Source: Linnemannia elongata (taxonomy: Eukaryota; Mortierellomycota; Mortierellomycetes; Mortierellales; Mortierellaceae). Taken from it: DNA of 64,000 bases. This document shows, one piece after another, positions 31,230 to 43,848 of the stretch. A program made the position numbers and the translations under genes. The DNA lies in the NCBI GenBank assembly GCA_036320915.1, contig JAXBDG010000011.1, positions 1,510,501 through 1,574,500 on the forward strand, written 5' to 3'. The notes beneath the pieces are model-generated. The model searched no databases and was not told where the DNA came from. It worked only from the letters and a program-made list of their open reading frames with translations. Position 1 is the first letter of the stretch. Each line of letters starts with the position of its first letter.

Positions 31230-32259
31230 TTATAACTTTTGCTGTTCATCTTGATGAGATATTCCATAAAATTGAGGTGCTTGTGGCGAGAACTGAGGAG
31301 TCCCATAAAATTGTGGTGCCTGTGGCGAGAACTGAGGTGTTCCATAATATTGTGGTGCCTGTGGCGAGAGTTGAGGTGTCCCATAATATTGCGGTGCCTG
31401 TGGAGGGAACTGAAGCGTCTCATAGATTTGTGGTGCCTGGGGCAGGAGCTGGGGTGCGAGCGGTGATACGTGTGTTGTTAAATGTGATGGATGAGGTATC
31501 TCTTGGTTTTGTGGCGAATGCTCCAAGGCCATTTCAGACTGAGACTGAGGTGAGCTTTTCGCGTTTGGTGGTAGTGGTCCAATGGTGATAAATTGTGTAT
31601 CCGGCGTTCCTGCCTGAGGTTGCGGAAGTGGATCTGGATAGACGTATTCTATTGGTGACACCTGTGGTAAATACGGGTCAGAAAGGAGTAATGGTGAGAA
31701 AGAGACGTGGGTAATGTTACAGCGAGATACATAGCAAGGTGTTCCCCTGGTAGGTGAGCAAGGATGCAAGAATCGCGTTCAGTACCGTAGTATAATCGCT
31801 TTTAGGCATCTCAGGACTGACAATGATTACAGCAGGTCGTTTTGGTCGTGTGTTCCACAGGGTCCAAAGCACCTCGACGATCATAAATACCCCAGCAACA
31901 AGAAGTGGATACCCAGAGTAGTCATAGTTGAAGCGAACGTTACTGTATAGAATCCCGTCAAATAAAGCGAGTCCAAATAGCACAGACATGAATAAAGCAC
32001 GAGCAGATCTTGGAACAACTGATTTTCCCTTGAGAGAGTAAGCGTATGCGAGAATTATGATGGCAGAAATGGGGATGGGGATCCATTGGGCGATAGACAT
32101 CCATCCATCTTCTATGAACCTCTTCTGGTAGCAGTAGGGACCAGAGTAATCATTAAAAGTAGATAAGGGCTGATTGTAACAAAAAGATGACCAGACTAGT
32201 GAAACAATGGCGAGAATTAGGATCCATAATCTGAGCCATCGAATGCCAATGAACCCCAT
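31230..32259 (-). CDS. Four-TM protein with tandem-repeat tail, two exons
   Basis: Modelled as complement(31230-31661, 31786-32259). The exon 1 donor is ACG/GTACTG and the acceptor TTTACCACAG, with a CTGAC branch site, joined in phase 0. It gives ~301 aa. Residues 1-155 have four TM segments (WLRLWILILAIVSLVW; WIPIPISAIIILAYAY; ALFMSVLFGLALFDG; PLLVAGVFMIVEVLWTLW) with both ends cytoplasmic. The tail is proline/glutamine-rich and ends in about five copies of an 11-12-residue unit, QAPQ[FY]YGTPQ[FL]SP. It is of unknown function; the layout resembles MARVEL-like membrane proteins. The donor is not a consensus one, so the junction is the weak point. Confidence 0.6.
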
Positions 32260-32385
32260 GTCAATGTACTATACTACTGAAGTGTGGAATTAGATGTCAA
32301 AGAAAAAGGAGGAGTGATGGGTTTTTTAGAATCCTTCACTCACCTTTATGCAGATCCCAGGTCGAAAATCCAGGCCAGTCTATTG

Positions 32386-32757
32386 CCTGACCATTTGTAT
32401 AATAACACCGAGAAACATGCACCCTTGTTTACAGTTTGTACCCTGGAGGATCAGGCTGGCGAGGAAAACAAATCCATGCACATAGAAAATCCCGTTTGTT
32501 TGTTGGGTTGCGGTTGCATGCAGAGGCCTGGGCTGTTCTGAGAACCAAACGGGTCGATGGATAGCTTAAAAATGTGCTTAACAGGTCGATCCTACCTGTT
32601 CCCAGAACAGCCCAGGCCTCTGCATGCAACCGCAACCCAACAAACAAACGGGATTTTCTATGTGCATGGATTTGTTTTCCTCGCCAGCCTGATCCTCCAG
32701 GGTACAAACTGTAAACAAGGGTGCATGTTTCTCGGTGTTATTATACAAATGGCCTGG
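32386..32757. repeat. Foldback element: 160-bp inverted arms, ~52-bp loop
   Basis: Arm 32386-32545 is the near-perfect reverse complement of 32598-32757 (for example GGGTTGCGGTTGCATGCAGA on one side and its complement on the other). Its sequence is unrelated to the foldbacks at 4250 and 12964. It lies just upstream of the Crypton. Confidence 0.8.
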
Positions 32758-33241
32758 ACTGTCAACCAGTTTGATCTGCGTGCTAAAATACTATGAGCTT
32801 GAGTGTGTGCATTTCTCCTCAACTCCGCACCCATAAACCTCTCTACACCACACCTTTGAAAGCAAAGCATCTCAACCCCTCTTACCGCTACGGCCTGCCT
32901 GCAACCTACGAGCCTACTGCACCAGCACCCTTTAAATAAGTCTCACAGCTACACGTGTATGGCTTACCCTTACCCCCTTTATTCAGCACATCTCCACGGC
33001 GAGGTCGGTGAAAGTAGTCGGTCATGGTCAGTCATTCCTCACCTTACTCCTTCGAGTGAAGGTAATCTAATGGCCTCTCTTTTGTATGAACTTCTTGTAC
33101 CTCAAAGTTCAATAGCACGGCGCGTTTCACGCGAATTATTTCTCAGGAGCTTGTTGTTTTTCTTATTGATTCATCTTTCATGTAGTTGCCCGTCCTGAAT
33201 CTAGTCAAATTCCCGATGGCATTGTTGCTGATCACTTGCTC
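32758..33241. other. Region between foldback and Crypton gene
   Basis: No separate gene supported. The Crypton frame remains open upstream of its first ATG to ~33170, and TTTCATGTAG at 33176-33185 could be an acceptor, so an extra 5' exon here is possible. Confidence 0.3.
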
Positions 33242-36200
33242 ATGGACGTGGACGACGTGGACGAGAGTGGCGAGATTGGGCGGGCACACAGCGCACACCC
33301 GGGGTCGGACCTGGATGGCACCATACAAGTGGCGCACAATACAGAGCCAGGGCAACAATCACCGCCTCGGCACGAGCACCAAACACTGCTCCTCCCGCCC
33401 TTGCAACCGAGTCTCGCATCAAAACCAACATCAACATCGCGCAAGAGAAAATCGAAGCAGTTTGACGGGACCACAAGTAGCGCTACTCGTGGAGGCATCA
33501 ATGATTTGGAACCGTGTGAAGTAAATCGGTCGGATCTGGAGTGGGCCAGGATTAATAACAGGGAGGAGGCAGACGCTGCTTTTATTGCCCAACAACTGCG
33601 ACGCGCCAACTTGAAACAAAGCACTCTCAAATCATATGACAAGTACCGAGAACACTGGAAGGTAAAGCATTGTATAGGCTAATCTTGTTCATTTCTATTA
33701 TTCTATGGCTGGTTGTTTCAATCCGTTCTCATTCTGCTACTTTGTTTTATAGGCTTGGTGTGTTCGCCATCACTATAGAGATGAGGTTGTGACAAACTCT
33801 CGAGCAGCACGGTACTTCAAGGAGTCATTAGGTTTTGAGGAGCCAGATCCATCGCGCCCTGATATCCAACCTTTGCGCAGAAAGAAGGCCCGAACGGATG
33901 CGGTTGGGTCCTATTATATGCCTGAGACTGTCGACTTTTACATCAAGGCTGTCGTTGATTTGTGGACTGAACAGGCAACTTCAGCACCAGACGGGGTATG
34001 GCGAGGTGCAGAGACGTCCCCACGCAAATTAGCCAGGCCATTCATGGATGCGTACACGCGGAAGATTAGTAGGTTGATAATTGTTTTGGATATAAAATGC
34101 AATGCCATATAGCATAATATATTAATTTGCAACTTTACCTCTGTTACTAGGCCATCTTACAACGTCATCAAACTTCCAGGACCTCAGGATGACGGACGGT
34201 TATAATGCCCAGGCTTTCAAACGCATGATGAAGTCTTTCTGGACACGCAACTATGTTCAGCTTGATCAGAAAAGTCGCAGGAAGCTGATTGGGTTCCGTG
34301 ACCGCCTGAACTTATCCTGGACCCATTTCATGGTGTGCCGAGGGGAGAACTTGCGGATGGCTTTGCTACAGGATCTAAATTTTTCGCGCGTTTGAGTTCA
34401 GTGATGTGACAGGACAGTTCACCCTGGGTGTTGTTTTAACAATGCTGCAAGGCAAGATGAACGCAGACGGGAAGCTGCTCTATGGCGTCGTTGTACGAAA
34501 CAAGGATGTTGAGGTCTGCCCTGTTGGTTCCTTGGCATTTTACTTGTTCGAGCTCTTTTTGGTATGTGAATATTGTTACAAAGAGTATTCATGTTGTAAG
34601 AAAATTTACAAACTATCGGGATGTTAACTTGGCCTTTTTTTACTTAGGACCCGCGCCTACGTCCCGATTTCAGCAATCCGAGCTGGCCCACCAATCACCT
34701 TGTTTTTGCAAAGGACCCACAACACGAGATGGCCTCCTCCACCCATTACTCTGCTCAAAAGGCGGAGATGCAAGCTGCCAACGTCCTATCATCCAAGGTC
34801 ACCCACGCAGGCCGTAAAGTAGGAGCACAGCAAGCACAATCAATCGAGGCAACGCTCGAAGAGATTGCACAACATGCGAATTGGCTACACAAGCGGGTCG
34901 CTACACATTACCTGAGCGAGATTCCGGAACGTGTCCCTCTCAAGATGGCCGGCTTTACACATTATCAAGAACGATTTTGGATTGCCAGGGACACAGTCAT
35001 TCCGCCAGTCGACCTTCAAAGGCTAATCTTTCCAGTCCTGAACGATGCATATCCGGACAAAGACTGGCAGACTTGGATGGAGAACATCATGACAAACAAG
35101 GACGAGTACAGCAATCGCGAATTGGGTCATCGAATGGCAGCCAAGTACCCAAGACATGATGCTCAAAGGATGAAGTTCTTTATCATCCTCGCTCATCTGC
35201 GCAAGGTTGTGTTGCAGGACGCCGCCGCCCTCATGGAAATCAACACCGACCCACAGTGCGTATACGACCACCATCACATATTCAATGAACCCGTCTTCAA
35301 GTCACCCTTGTTCAACCAGTTTCGAGTTGATTTGCGCGAAAAGATGGCCACCACCAAGTCACCTGTCACGGATAGCCTCCTCGTCAACGCCCCAGCCATT
35401 CAACACGAACTACGGGACATCTCTGAGAAACTGGCGAATATGTCGAACATCCTTAGAGCAGTGCCCACAACAACTCGAATAGAGCGCAACATGGAAGTTT
35501 GGTCGACAGCAATTACACGGCAAGTGGATAACATGAGGAGTAGTATGGCCACCATGCACAATGACTTGATATCGACAAACGACGGTATCTCCGGGAATAT
35601 GAACACCTTTCACAAAGTCGTTAGTGCCATGGCCATCAATGCAGCTGAGCTGGCTATCAATGCAGCTCGGGTCATATCGAGCGTGAAGTTTACGCCGGTT
35701 CAGATTCCAGCAGCGCCAGTATTCCCCTCGCCATTCTTCTCTGTGTCGGAGACGCCATCTTCAGGTCCAGGACAGCCACCACCACCACCACCTCCTATGC
35801 AGCCTCAGCTACGACAACCATCGCTACTAGATCAACAACAGGTGCCACTATCACTATCAACTCAATCGAGGATACCAGAACATCGATCGCCCACTCCACC
35901 TCCACCTTCCTCCTTCCCACTCTCCTCCCCTCCACCTTTCTCTCCTCCACCATTCTCTGCTCCACCTTCACCCTCTACATCACCCCAGCGATCACCACAG
36001 CATCCACCACCTTCTATGGAAGGTCTGCCAATTCTTCAGTCTGCATCGGACAGCCTGGAAGCGCTGGCAGAACAGCTAGCATGGCCTCGGGTCAAACCCA
36101 CCACTTCTTCATACACTATGAAGCCGCGTCCGCGCACCATCGATCCAGTCTATCAAGAATGGTTTCATGGAGTGGATGGAGAACCTTCGATTTGGCAGAT

Positions 36201-36438
36201 GAATAAGTACTACAAGTGGCGCAAGAATGCTAGTGCTGCGGTGCGAAAGCACTATTCCTTCAACCGTTTGATTATTGAGTCGGTATTGGAGGCTATCTCT
36301 GAGGCACAGGGAGCATCGCTAGAGCTGCGAGCGCAGGCTGGGTTATTAGCAGTTAATGACAGAATCGCGCGTGCTGGTTCTCTCAATCAGTACCACAAAC
36401 AACTACAACTGGGTCACCACATTAAAGAAAGAAACTGA
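33242..36438 (+). mobile_element. Crypton-type tyrosine recombinase gene with GCR1_C-like domain, one frameshift
   Basis: The exons are 33242-33661, 33753-34068, 34151-34561 and 34648-36438, all with GT-AG borders and consistent phase, coding for ~978 aa. An N-terminal SAM-like core-binding region (STLKSYDKYREHW/AWCVRHHYRD) precedes a YR catalytic domain. The catalytic domain carries the first Arg in CRGENLR (~308), H-x-x-R in THAGR (~433) and a putative nucleophile Tyr in ATHYLSEIP before MAGF (~468), the arrangement of fungal Cryptons. A long helical and Pro/Ser-rich linker follows. Residues ~870-935 (IDPVYQEWFHGVDGEPSIW ... WRKNASAAVRKHYS) match the GCR1_C DNA-binding pattern. One extra T in T5 at 34380-34384 shifts the frame, so the copy is dead, recently disabled, or carries a sequencing error. 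Cryptons integrate by site-specific recombination without RT or DDE transposase. Confidence 0.8.
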
Positions 36439-36780
36439 ACCTCCCTCATAGCAATTGAAAATTTCACGTGACATTAAATGTACGATCGGTATTTCTTCAG
36501 CGACGAGTAATTCTTGGGTGCGAGAGAGTGGACTGACGAGCACTTGCCCATTGCGCGTCCCCTTCTCCTCGCAGTAGAGTGGTCTCATGGTAGTCCGTCA
36601 AAGCGTGTTCTTCTTTTCTTTTTTCTTTAATTTTCTGTCCATCAACAAAGCACATCCATTCGCCTTTTATAACAAACAAACCAACAATACCACGCCTTCA
36701 CCTAAGACACCTCTACAGAAGTCAGCGACAGTCACCCCACTACCAACTCACACCAACTCAGGAATAACTTTCAGACAGCC
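36439..36780. other. Intergenic, upstream of RPT1
   Basis: 343 bp between the Crypton stop and the RPT1 ATG. It must hold the right Crypton border and the RPT1 promoter. No TATA box or terminal repeat was identified. Confidence 0.4.
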
Positions 36781-38795
36781 ATGGCACCACCAAAGCAGAA
36801 CTGGGAGAAATGTACGTAGGAAGCTACTCGGTCTGCAGGCATGAGCCTTTCGCACCTGGTGCTACAGCCTTTGAACCACCGTTCCTTACGCGTCGGAAGA
36901 AAATACTAGCAGTGGACAAGGGATTTCAGGCACCAGAGGCATACGTATCCACATGCATCGCTTACTTACTTCCGTTACCTTGCTCCTTTGCACCTTTTTG
37001 ACGATAGACGAGAAACCCGTCGATGACAAGGAGATCGAGAATATTGTTGCTTTGGACGAGGGCGATATCGCTTTGCTCAAGACCTATGCAAGTGCCCTTC
37101 TTTTCTTCGTTTTTGTTTTTACGCAGCACTGACAAAGACAAGTGGTACACCACTTTCGATCCATAGCTAACCAAAGCACCCCGCCATGTCTGCCTTCCAA
37201 CTTGCATTTCAACATTAAATAGGGTCAGGGACCTTATGCCAAGGACTTGAGAAAGCTCGAGAACGACATCAAGGATGCGCAAAAGCGCGTAAACGAAAAG
37301 ATTGGCGTCAAGGAGTCGGATACAGGATTGGCCCCACCCAGCTTGTGGGATATTCCAGCAGATAAGCAGCGCATGGGAGAGGAGCAGCCACTTCAGGCAA
37401 GTCGACCTATACGTTTCCCTTTTTTTCTGTGCCGGCAGTTTAGTCCTCAAGAGATGTTATCTTGGAAGTGTGAAGGGCAAGGTGAAGTGTTGAAGGCTAA
37501 CATTGTCTGCTGCTTTTTGTATGCCTCTATAGGTCGCACGATGCACAAAGATTATTCAAGCGACGGGCGACGAGCCAGCAAAATATGTCATTAATGTCAA
37601 GCAGATCGCCAAGTTTGTGGTCGGTTTGGGAGAGAAGGTCTCGCCTACAGATATCGACGAGGGCATTCGCGTAGGGTATGTTATGCCGATCCAGTGTTTT
37701 CTACTTATGGAGGAAGAATGGATCATTTCGGTTGGATTACAGCGATGAACGTGTGCTAACTGAATGTCATATCTTTGTATCTCTTATGAAAATAGAGTGG
37801 ACCGCACCAAATATCATATTCAGATCCCATTGCCACCCAAGATTGACGCCTCGGTGACGATGATGCAGGTCGAGGAGAAGCCCGATGTCACCTATAGCGA
37901 TGTGGGAGGATGCAAAGAACAGATTGAGAAGCTTAGAGAGGTCGTCGAATTGCCACTGCTTCAGCCTGAGCGGTTCGTCAACCTCGGTATTGATCCTCCT
38001 AAGGGAGTGTTGCTCTACGGACCCCCCGGAACCGGAAAGACTCTCTGTGCTCGTGCCGCTGCTAACCGTACCGACGCCACCTTTATTCGAGTCATTGGAT
38101 CTGAGCTCGTGCAAAAGTATGTATCTCCGTGGATTACGCGTCAAATGCAACACTAAGACGGAATTCATTGCCTCTGTCTTGAAAATGAGCCCTCACTAAC
38201 AAATGCATACTTTGACGTTTGTTTCACAACGAATAGGTACATTGGAGAGGGCGCCCGTATGGTTCGTGAGTTGTTCGAGATGGCCAAGACCAAGAAGGCT
38301 TGCATTATCTTCTTTGACGAGGTTGATGCTATTGGAGGAGCACGTTTCGACGATGGTGCAGGAGGAGACAACGAGGTCCAACGTACCATGTTGGAGCTGA
38401 TCAACCAGTTGGACGGATTCGACTCTCGCGGCAACATTAAGGTCCTGATGGCGACCAACAGACCCGACACCCTTGACCCAGCCCTGTTGCGTCCTGGACG
38501 TTTGGATCGTAAGGTTGAGTTCTCGCTCCCCGATCTGGAGGGTCGTGCCCATATCTTGAAGATCCATGCACGGTCGATGAGTGTTGAGCGCGACATCCGT
38601 TATGAGCTGATTGCTCGTCTGTGCCCCAACAGCACGGGTGCCGAGTTGCGCTCTGTCTGCACAGAGGCCGGTATGTTTGCTATCCGCGCAAGGAGAAAGG
38701 TGGCGACGGAGAAGGACTTTTTGGAGGCCGTCAACAAGGTCATCAAGTCGTATGCCAAGTTCAGCAGTACACCCAAGTACATGACCTACAACTAA
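36781..38795 (+). CDS. RPT1: 26S proteasome regulatory ATPase Rpt1
   Basis: Six exons: 36781-36811, 37008-37087, 37223-37396, 37533-37675, 37796-38116, 38237-38795, giving 435 aa. The N-terminal helix and OB region ([35 protein letters not shown]) are followed by the AAA+ domain. This has Walker A GPPGTGKT, Walker [12 protein letters not shown], the second region with [20 protein letters not shown] (Arg fingers), and the C-terminal tail KYMTYN. Wording such as [19 protein letters not shown] and [19 protein letters not shown] is specific to Rpt1 (PSMC2/S7). It forms part of the heterohexameric ATPase ring that unfolds ubiquitylated substrates. Introns 2 and 3 begin with GC (GCAAGT), which is unusual within one gene. 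Convergent with COQ5. Confidence 0.95.
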
Positions 38796-39144
38796 ACGGA
38801 TCAAAGAAACTAGGTCGTGGCGATGAAGGTGCTTTTGTATGGACGAGTTACAAGAAATAAAAAAACAAATCGGATTTCTTCCTTCCTTCCTTTTTTTTTT
38901 TTTAATGTCGGTGGTGCCCTTTATGTCTTCGCATGCGCAGCGCAGCCGGCACAGTCCAGCCACGGTGTTGGGCTGCAACTAAGTTTGACGAAAAAGTCCG
39001 ATTGCGCTGCAACCAGTGATTTTGTATGTTGTAAGAACATGAATAACAAATGAAAGTGTGTATTGCGAAAATGAAATGGGTTTTTTTTTGCTTATGTTTT
39101 CTAACTGGTATCGATAATGACTGTTTTGTAGTATATGTCCTTCT

Positions 39145-40686
<1,542 letters not shown>

Positions 40687-41081
40687 TGTTTTGGTGATGT
40701 TAAAATGAATGCAGAAAGTGTGTGAGCAAGAAGAGAAACAGGTCGCGTCGAAGTAGTTGTATGAAAGAAGGTGTTCCCGGGAAGGCTCGCTGGACATGAA
40801 AAAGCCACAGCGAACAACAAGTAGCGACGATAGTGTGACTGTCATCAATGAACGACTTCGATCACTTCAAGGTTCGACAAGCAATTGGCACATACAGGTT
40901 AGAGAAGCAGCGGTAACACGTCCATGTTCATACGATAGACAATGGGTCAATGGCTTGATAGTTAGAATATGCAAGAGTTGTAATGAAAGAAAAAGACAAT
41001 AGTACAAAAGTATGGAGCAAACTGAAAATGGTAAGGGGGAATCTAAAATGCGGGTGCAGTGTTCACTTGTCGGCTTTCTTT

Positions 41082-41983
41082 TTACTCCTCCTCCTCCTCC
41101 TCGTCACCGTCCTGCTCGGCGCCAGCAAAGTGCTCAGCAAAGTTATAAGGAGCATCCTCAACATCATTCTCCTCCTTCTGCTTCTTTCCAGCCTTCTTGG
41201 TAACCGCCGCAGTCTTGGTCTTCTTTGTTGCCGCTGCTGGTGCCGTTGATGCCTTTTCTGCCTTGCGCTGAGCAGCCTTGGAAAGAACCAAAGTAGGTGC
41301 CTCCTCATCATCTTCCTCCACTGCGGCAGCCTTCCTCTTCTTATCCTTCTTCTCTGCTGCTGGTGTTGGTGCTGCCTCTGCCTCTGTGGGGTTGGTGTTT
41401 CTGGCCTTGTTGGCCTTGCGGGCCTTCTCGGCAGCCTTACGACGGGCCTCCTTAGCCTTGTCCTTTGCCTCCTGCTCCTTCATCTTTTGGTCGGCAATCT
41501 GCTGAAGAATCTGCTCCTTGAAGGGGAAGTTGTTGGGAATACCGGGGTCCTTCTTGTTCTCTATTTTCATCAATTAAATGTACAAGAAGGGACAGAGTGG
41601 GTTAGTAATGAACGTTCAGTGTTACAGAATTGTTCCTGGTTGGAAAAAAACTGAAAGGTGAAAAGTGGAGCATAGCGGTGGTGGTAAGAAGGGAGGGAGA
41701 GGGAGGAAGACATACTGTGGTGAACGTTAGGGTTGGACTTGGAATCCTTGCGGAGCTTGCGGTGATGGTCCTTCACACGCTTCTCAATCTTGTACCTGTG
41801 GTTAGCAGGGATTCTCTTCGAGGTGATTTCTATTGCGAGAAAGTAAAAGTAATGAGGGTCCTTTGTTAACAAACGATAGCCATGGCACGAGAAGTGTCCT
41901 GTTCACTGAGGTATGTTTTTGTTTCCATTGCTTGTTGAGTTTGTGCTTTAATATGGTCAAAGAGACTCACTTCTGCGGGGCAT
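41082..41983 (-). CDS. Stand-alone Grn1/GNL3L N-terminal-domain protein (nucleolar), 201 aa
   Basis: Three exons: 41971-41983 (13 nt, MPRR), 41716-41829, 41082-41560. Residues 5-75 (KITSKRIPANHRYKIEKRVKDHHRKLRK, then KKDPGIPNNFPFKEQILQQI) are the basic Grn1/nucleostemin N-terminal domain of GNL3-type GTPases. It is followed by a Lys/Ala/Glu coiled coil (KEARRKAAEKARKANKARN). The circularly permuted GTPase domain that normally comes next is absent: the protein ends in KKAGKKQKEEN, YNFAEHFAG and a pure acidic E/D tail. It probably acts in the nucleolus in ribosome assembly, through RNA or pre-60S binding. There is no stop or frameshift suggesting decay. The short form may be the normal one in this lineage, or a partner of a full-length paralogue elsewhere. 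Confidence 0.75.
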
Positions 41984-42134
41984 GGTGATGTATTATGTGT
42001 CGGTGGAGGGTGTGAGTAGAACTGATGGAACCAAAGCACTTGTCGAAGGGTGTTTACATCAACCACAGAAAAAAAAAAAGAAAAAAACCAAACACACAAA
42101 CGCGACTGCTAAAAATACACGTGATTTATATGGG

Positions 42135-43848
42135 TTATCTACGAGATGAGTTTGAGCTTGATCTGGAACGACTACTTCTCGTCGAGGGAGGACGGGAAAA
42201 CGGAACCCAGTCCTTGGGGGCTCGGAGCGCATCCATAAGCTTGCCGTGGGCCTGCACATCAGGCTCGTGCATGTACTCCCACCGCGCCGTCAACGGCATC
42301 GTCATCAAAATACTCTCCGTCCTCGCCCCAGGGGTCAACAATCCAAACTTGGTACCGCGGTCATACACCAAGTTAAACTCGACGTACCGACCACGACGAA
42401 GCTGCTGCCAATGCCTGTCCTCCTCCGTGAAGGGCAAGTCCTTGCGCTTCTCCATAATTGGGATATACTGCTTCAAGAAGGCATGGCCACAGCTCTGAAC
42501 AAACCCAAACAGCTCCTCGGGCGACTTGTTGTCGAGGTCGTCGAAAAAGATACCACCGATCCCGCGGTGTTCTTGACGATGGGGGATGTAAAAGTACTCG
42601 TCGCACCATTTCTTGAAGTCTGGGTAATACCGAGGATCGTGCTTGTCGCATGCCTCCTTGATCACTTCATGGAAGTGGACTGCATCCTCCTCATAGAGGA
42701 TCGCGGGTGTCAAATCAGATCCTCCACCGAACCACCACGACACTGGCTTACCATCCTCACCCTGAGCTCCGAGCTCAAAGTACCGATAGTTGAAATGGAC
42801 CGTGGGTGCGTTGGGGTTGTTGGGGTGGATGACGGAGGAGATACCCGTGACAAAGAAGGGCATAGGCTCCTTGGTATCGGCAATGTTGGGATGCTTGGCA
42901 CGCATCTGTGCAATGGCCGCCGGGGGGAGCATACCGTAAACGACCGAGACTGCGACGCCGGCCTTCTCAAAGACAGCTCCCTCCTGCATCACCATCGAGA
43001 TACCGTCTCCGCCCTCAGGCCGTGTCCATCGATCGACCTTGAATTTGGCTTTGCCATCGAGTTTCTCCAGCTCGGATGTGATCTCGATCTGGAGCCTTTT
43101 GACAAACTCTTCCATGCGGAGTCGCATTGGCGAGTCCTTTGTCAATCCATCCAGTTTCTAAACCGACCAAAAGCAACGAAGAAAAATGTCAATAAGAAGT
43201 TGCTTTGTTGAGCGCTGTATGTACGTAACAGAGTAGGATTTAATCCATGGGTACATATGTTATATACTTACACGTTGCTTATCCTCCTCGGCTGTACTCT
43301 CAGGTGTCTTGGAAACCTTTTTTGACCCCTGGCACTCGGCTTGTGCCTATTTCGGATTCACGGCACAGGAGGGTATGCATGTCAGGTCCCTCCTTCTTTG
43401 CTGCATTCGCCCAAAAATTCATTTTTTTTTTTTTTTTTAGCTCTTGACGAATAATGAGGAAGGGCAGTCGCTTACACCTGTGGTTTGGCTCCAGAATGCA
43501 ACGGCAGCTGTGACGGCAACAGTTCCGAGGACCTTGGGTGGGACAATTGATGTCGGTGACCTCGTCGGCAGGTTCTTGGAGACGGTTGTGTAAGAACGGT
43601 TAGGAAAGCCTGTCAATTGACTGTCAGGAAGAGCAGAGAGAGATAGAGGGAACGATTTAGCAAAATAAAAAAAGGGTTGTCAGAATGATTTTGCTGTGCC
43701 CACCATACTTTATGTACACCATTTGGTCTGATATAGTATGAATAAACAACCAAACAAAAAACAAAACGAAGGGGAACACTCACGCTTTGACGGGCGCAAC
43801 GACTTTAGAAAGTGTTCGTACTGTGTTTGTTCGTGCAAAAAAGGCCAT
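42135..43848 (-). CDS. HEM13: Coproporphyrinogen III oxidase, with mitochondrial-type N-terminus
   Basis: Four exons: 43784-43848, 43476-43620, 43272-43346, 42135-43157, giving 435 aa. The catalytic part has the signatures MPFFVTGISSVIHP, HFNYRYFE, WWFGGGSDLTP, HRGIGGIFFDDLD and GRYVEFNLVYDRGTKFGL. It oxidatively decarboxylates coproporphyrinogen III to protoporphyrinogen IX in haem synthesis. Unlike cytosolic yeast Hem13, there are ~95 extra N-terminal residues. They comprise a basic amphipathic start (MAFFARTNTVRTLSKVV) and a hydrophobic span (VLGTVAVTAAVAFW), i.e. a bipartite signal of the kind that directs animal CPOX to the intermembrane space. A ~22-residue Ser/Arg-rich C-terminal extension follows the usual KDWV end. 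Exon 1 and 2 boundaries are supported by phase and signal strength. Confidence 0.9.

Noticed and set aside
42246..43211. 321-codon open frame antisense to HEM13
   Set aside because: The sense strand encodes all coproporphyrinogen oxidase motifs; the antisense frame has no family resemblance.
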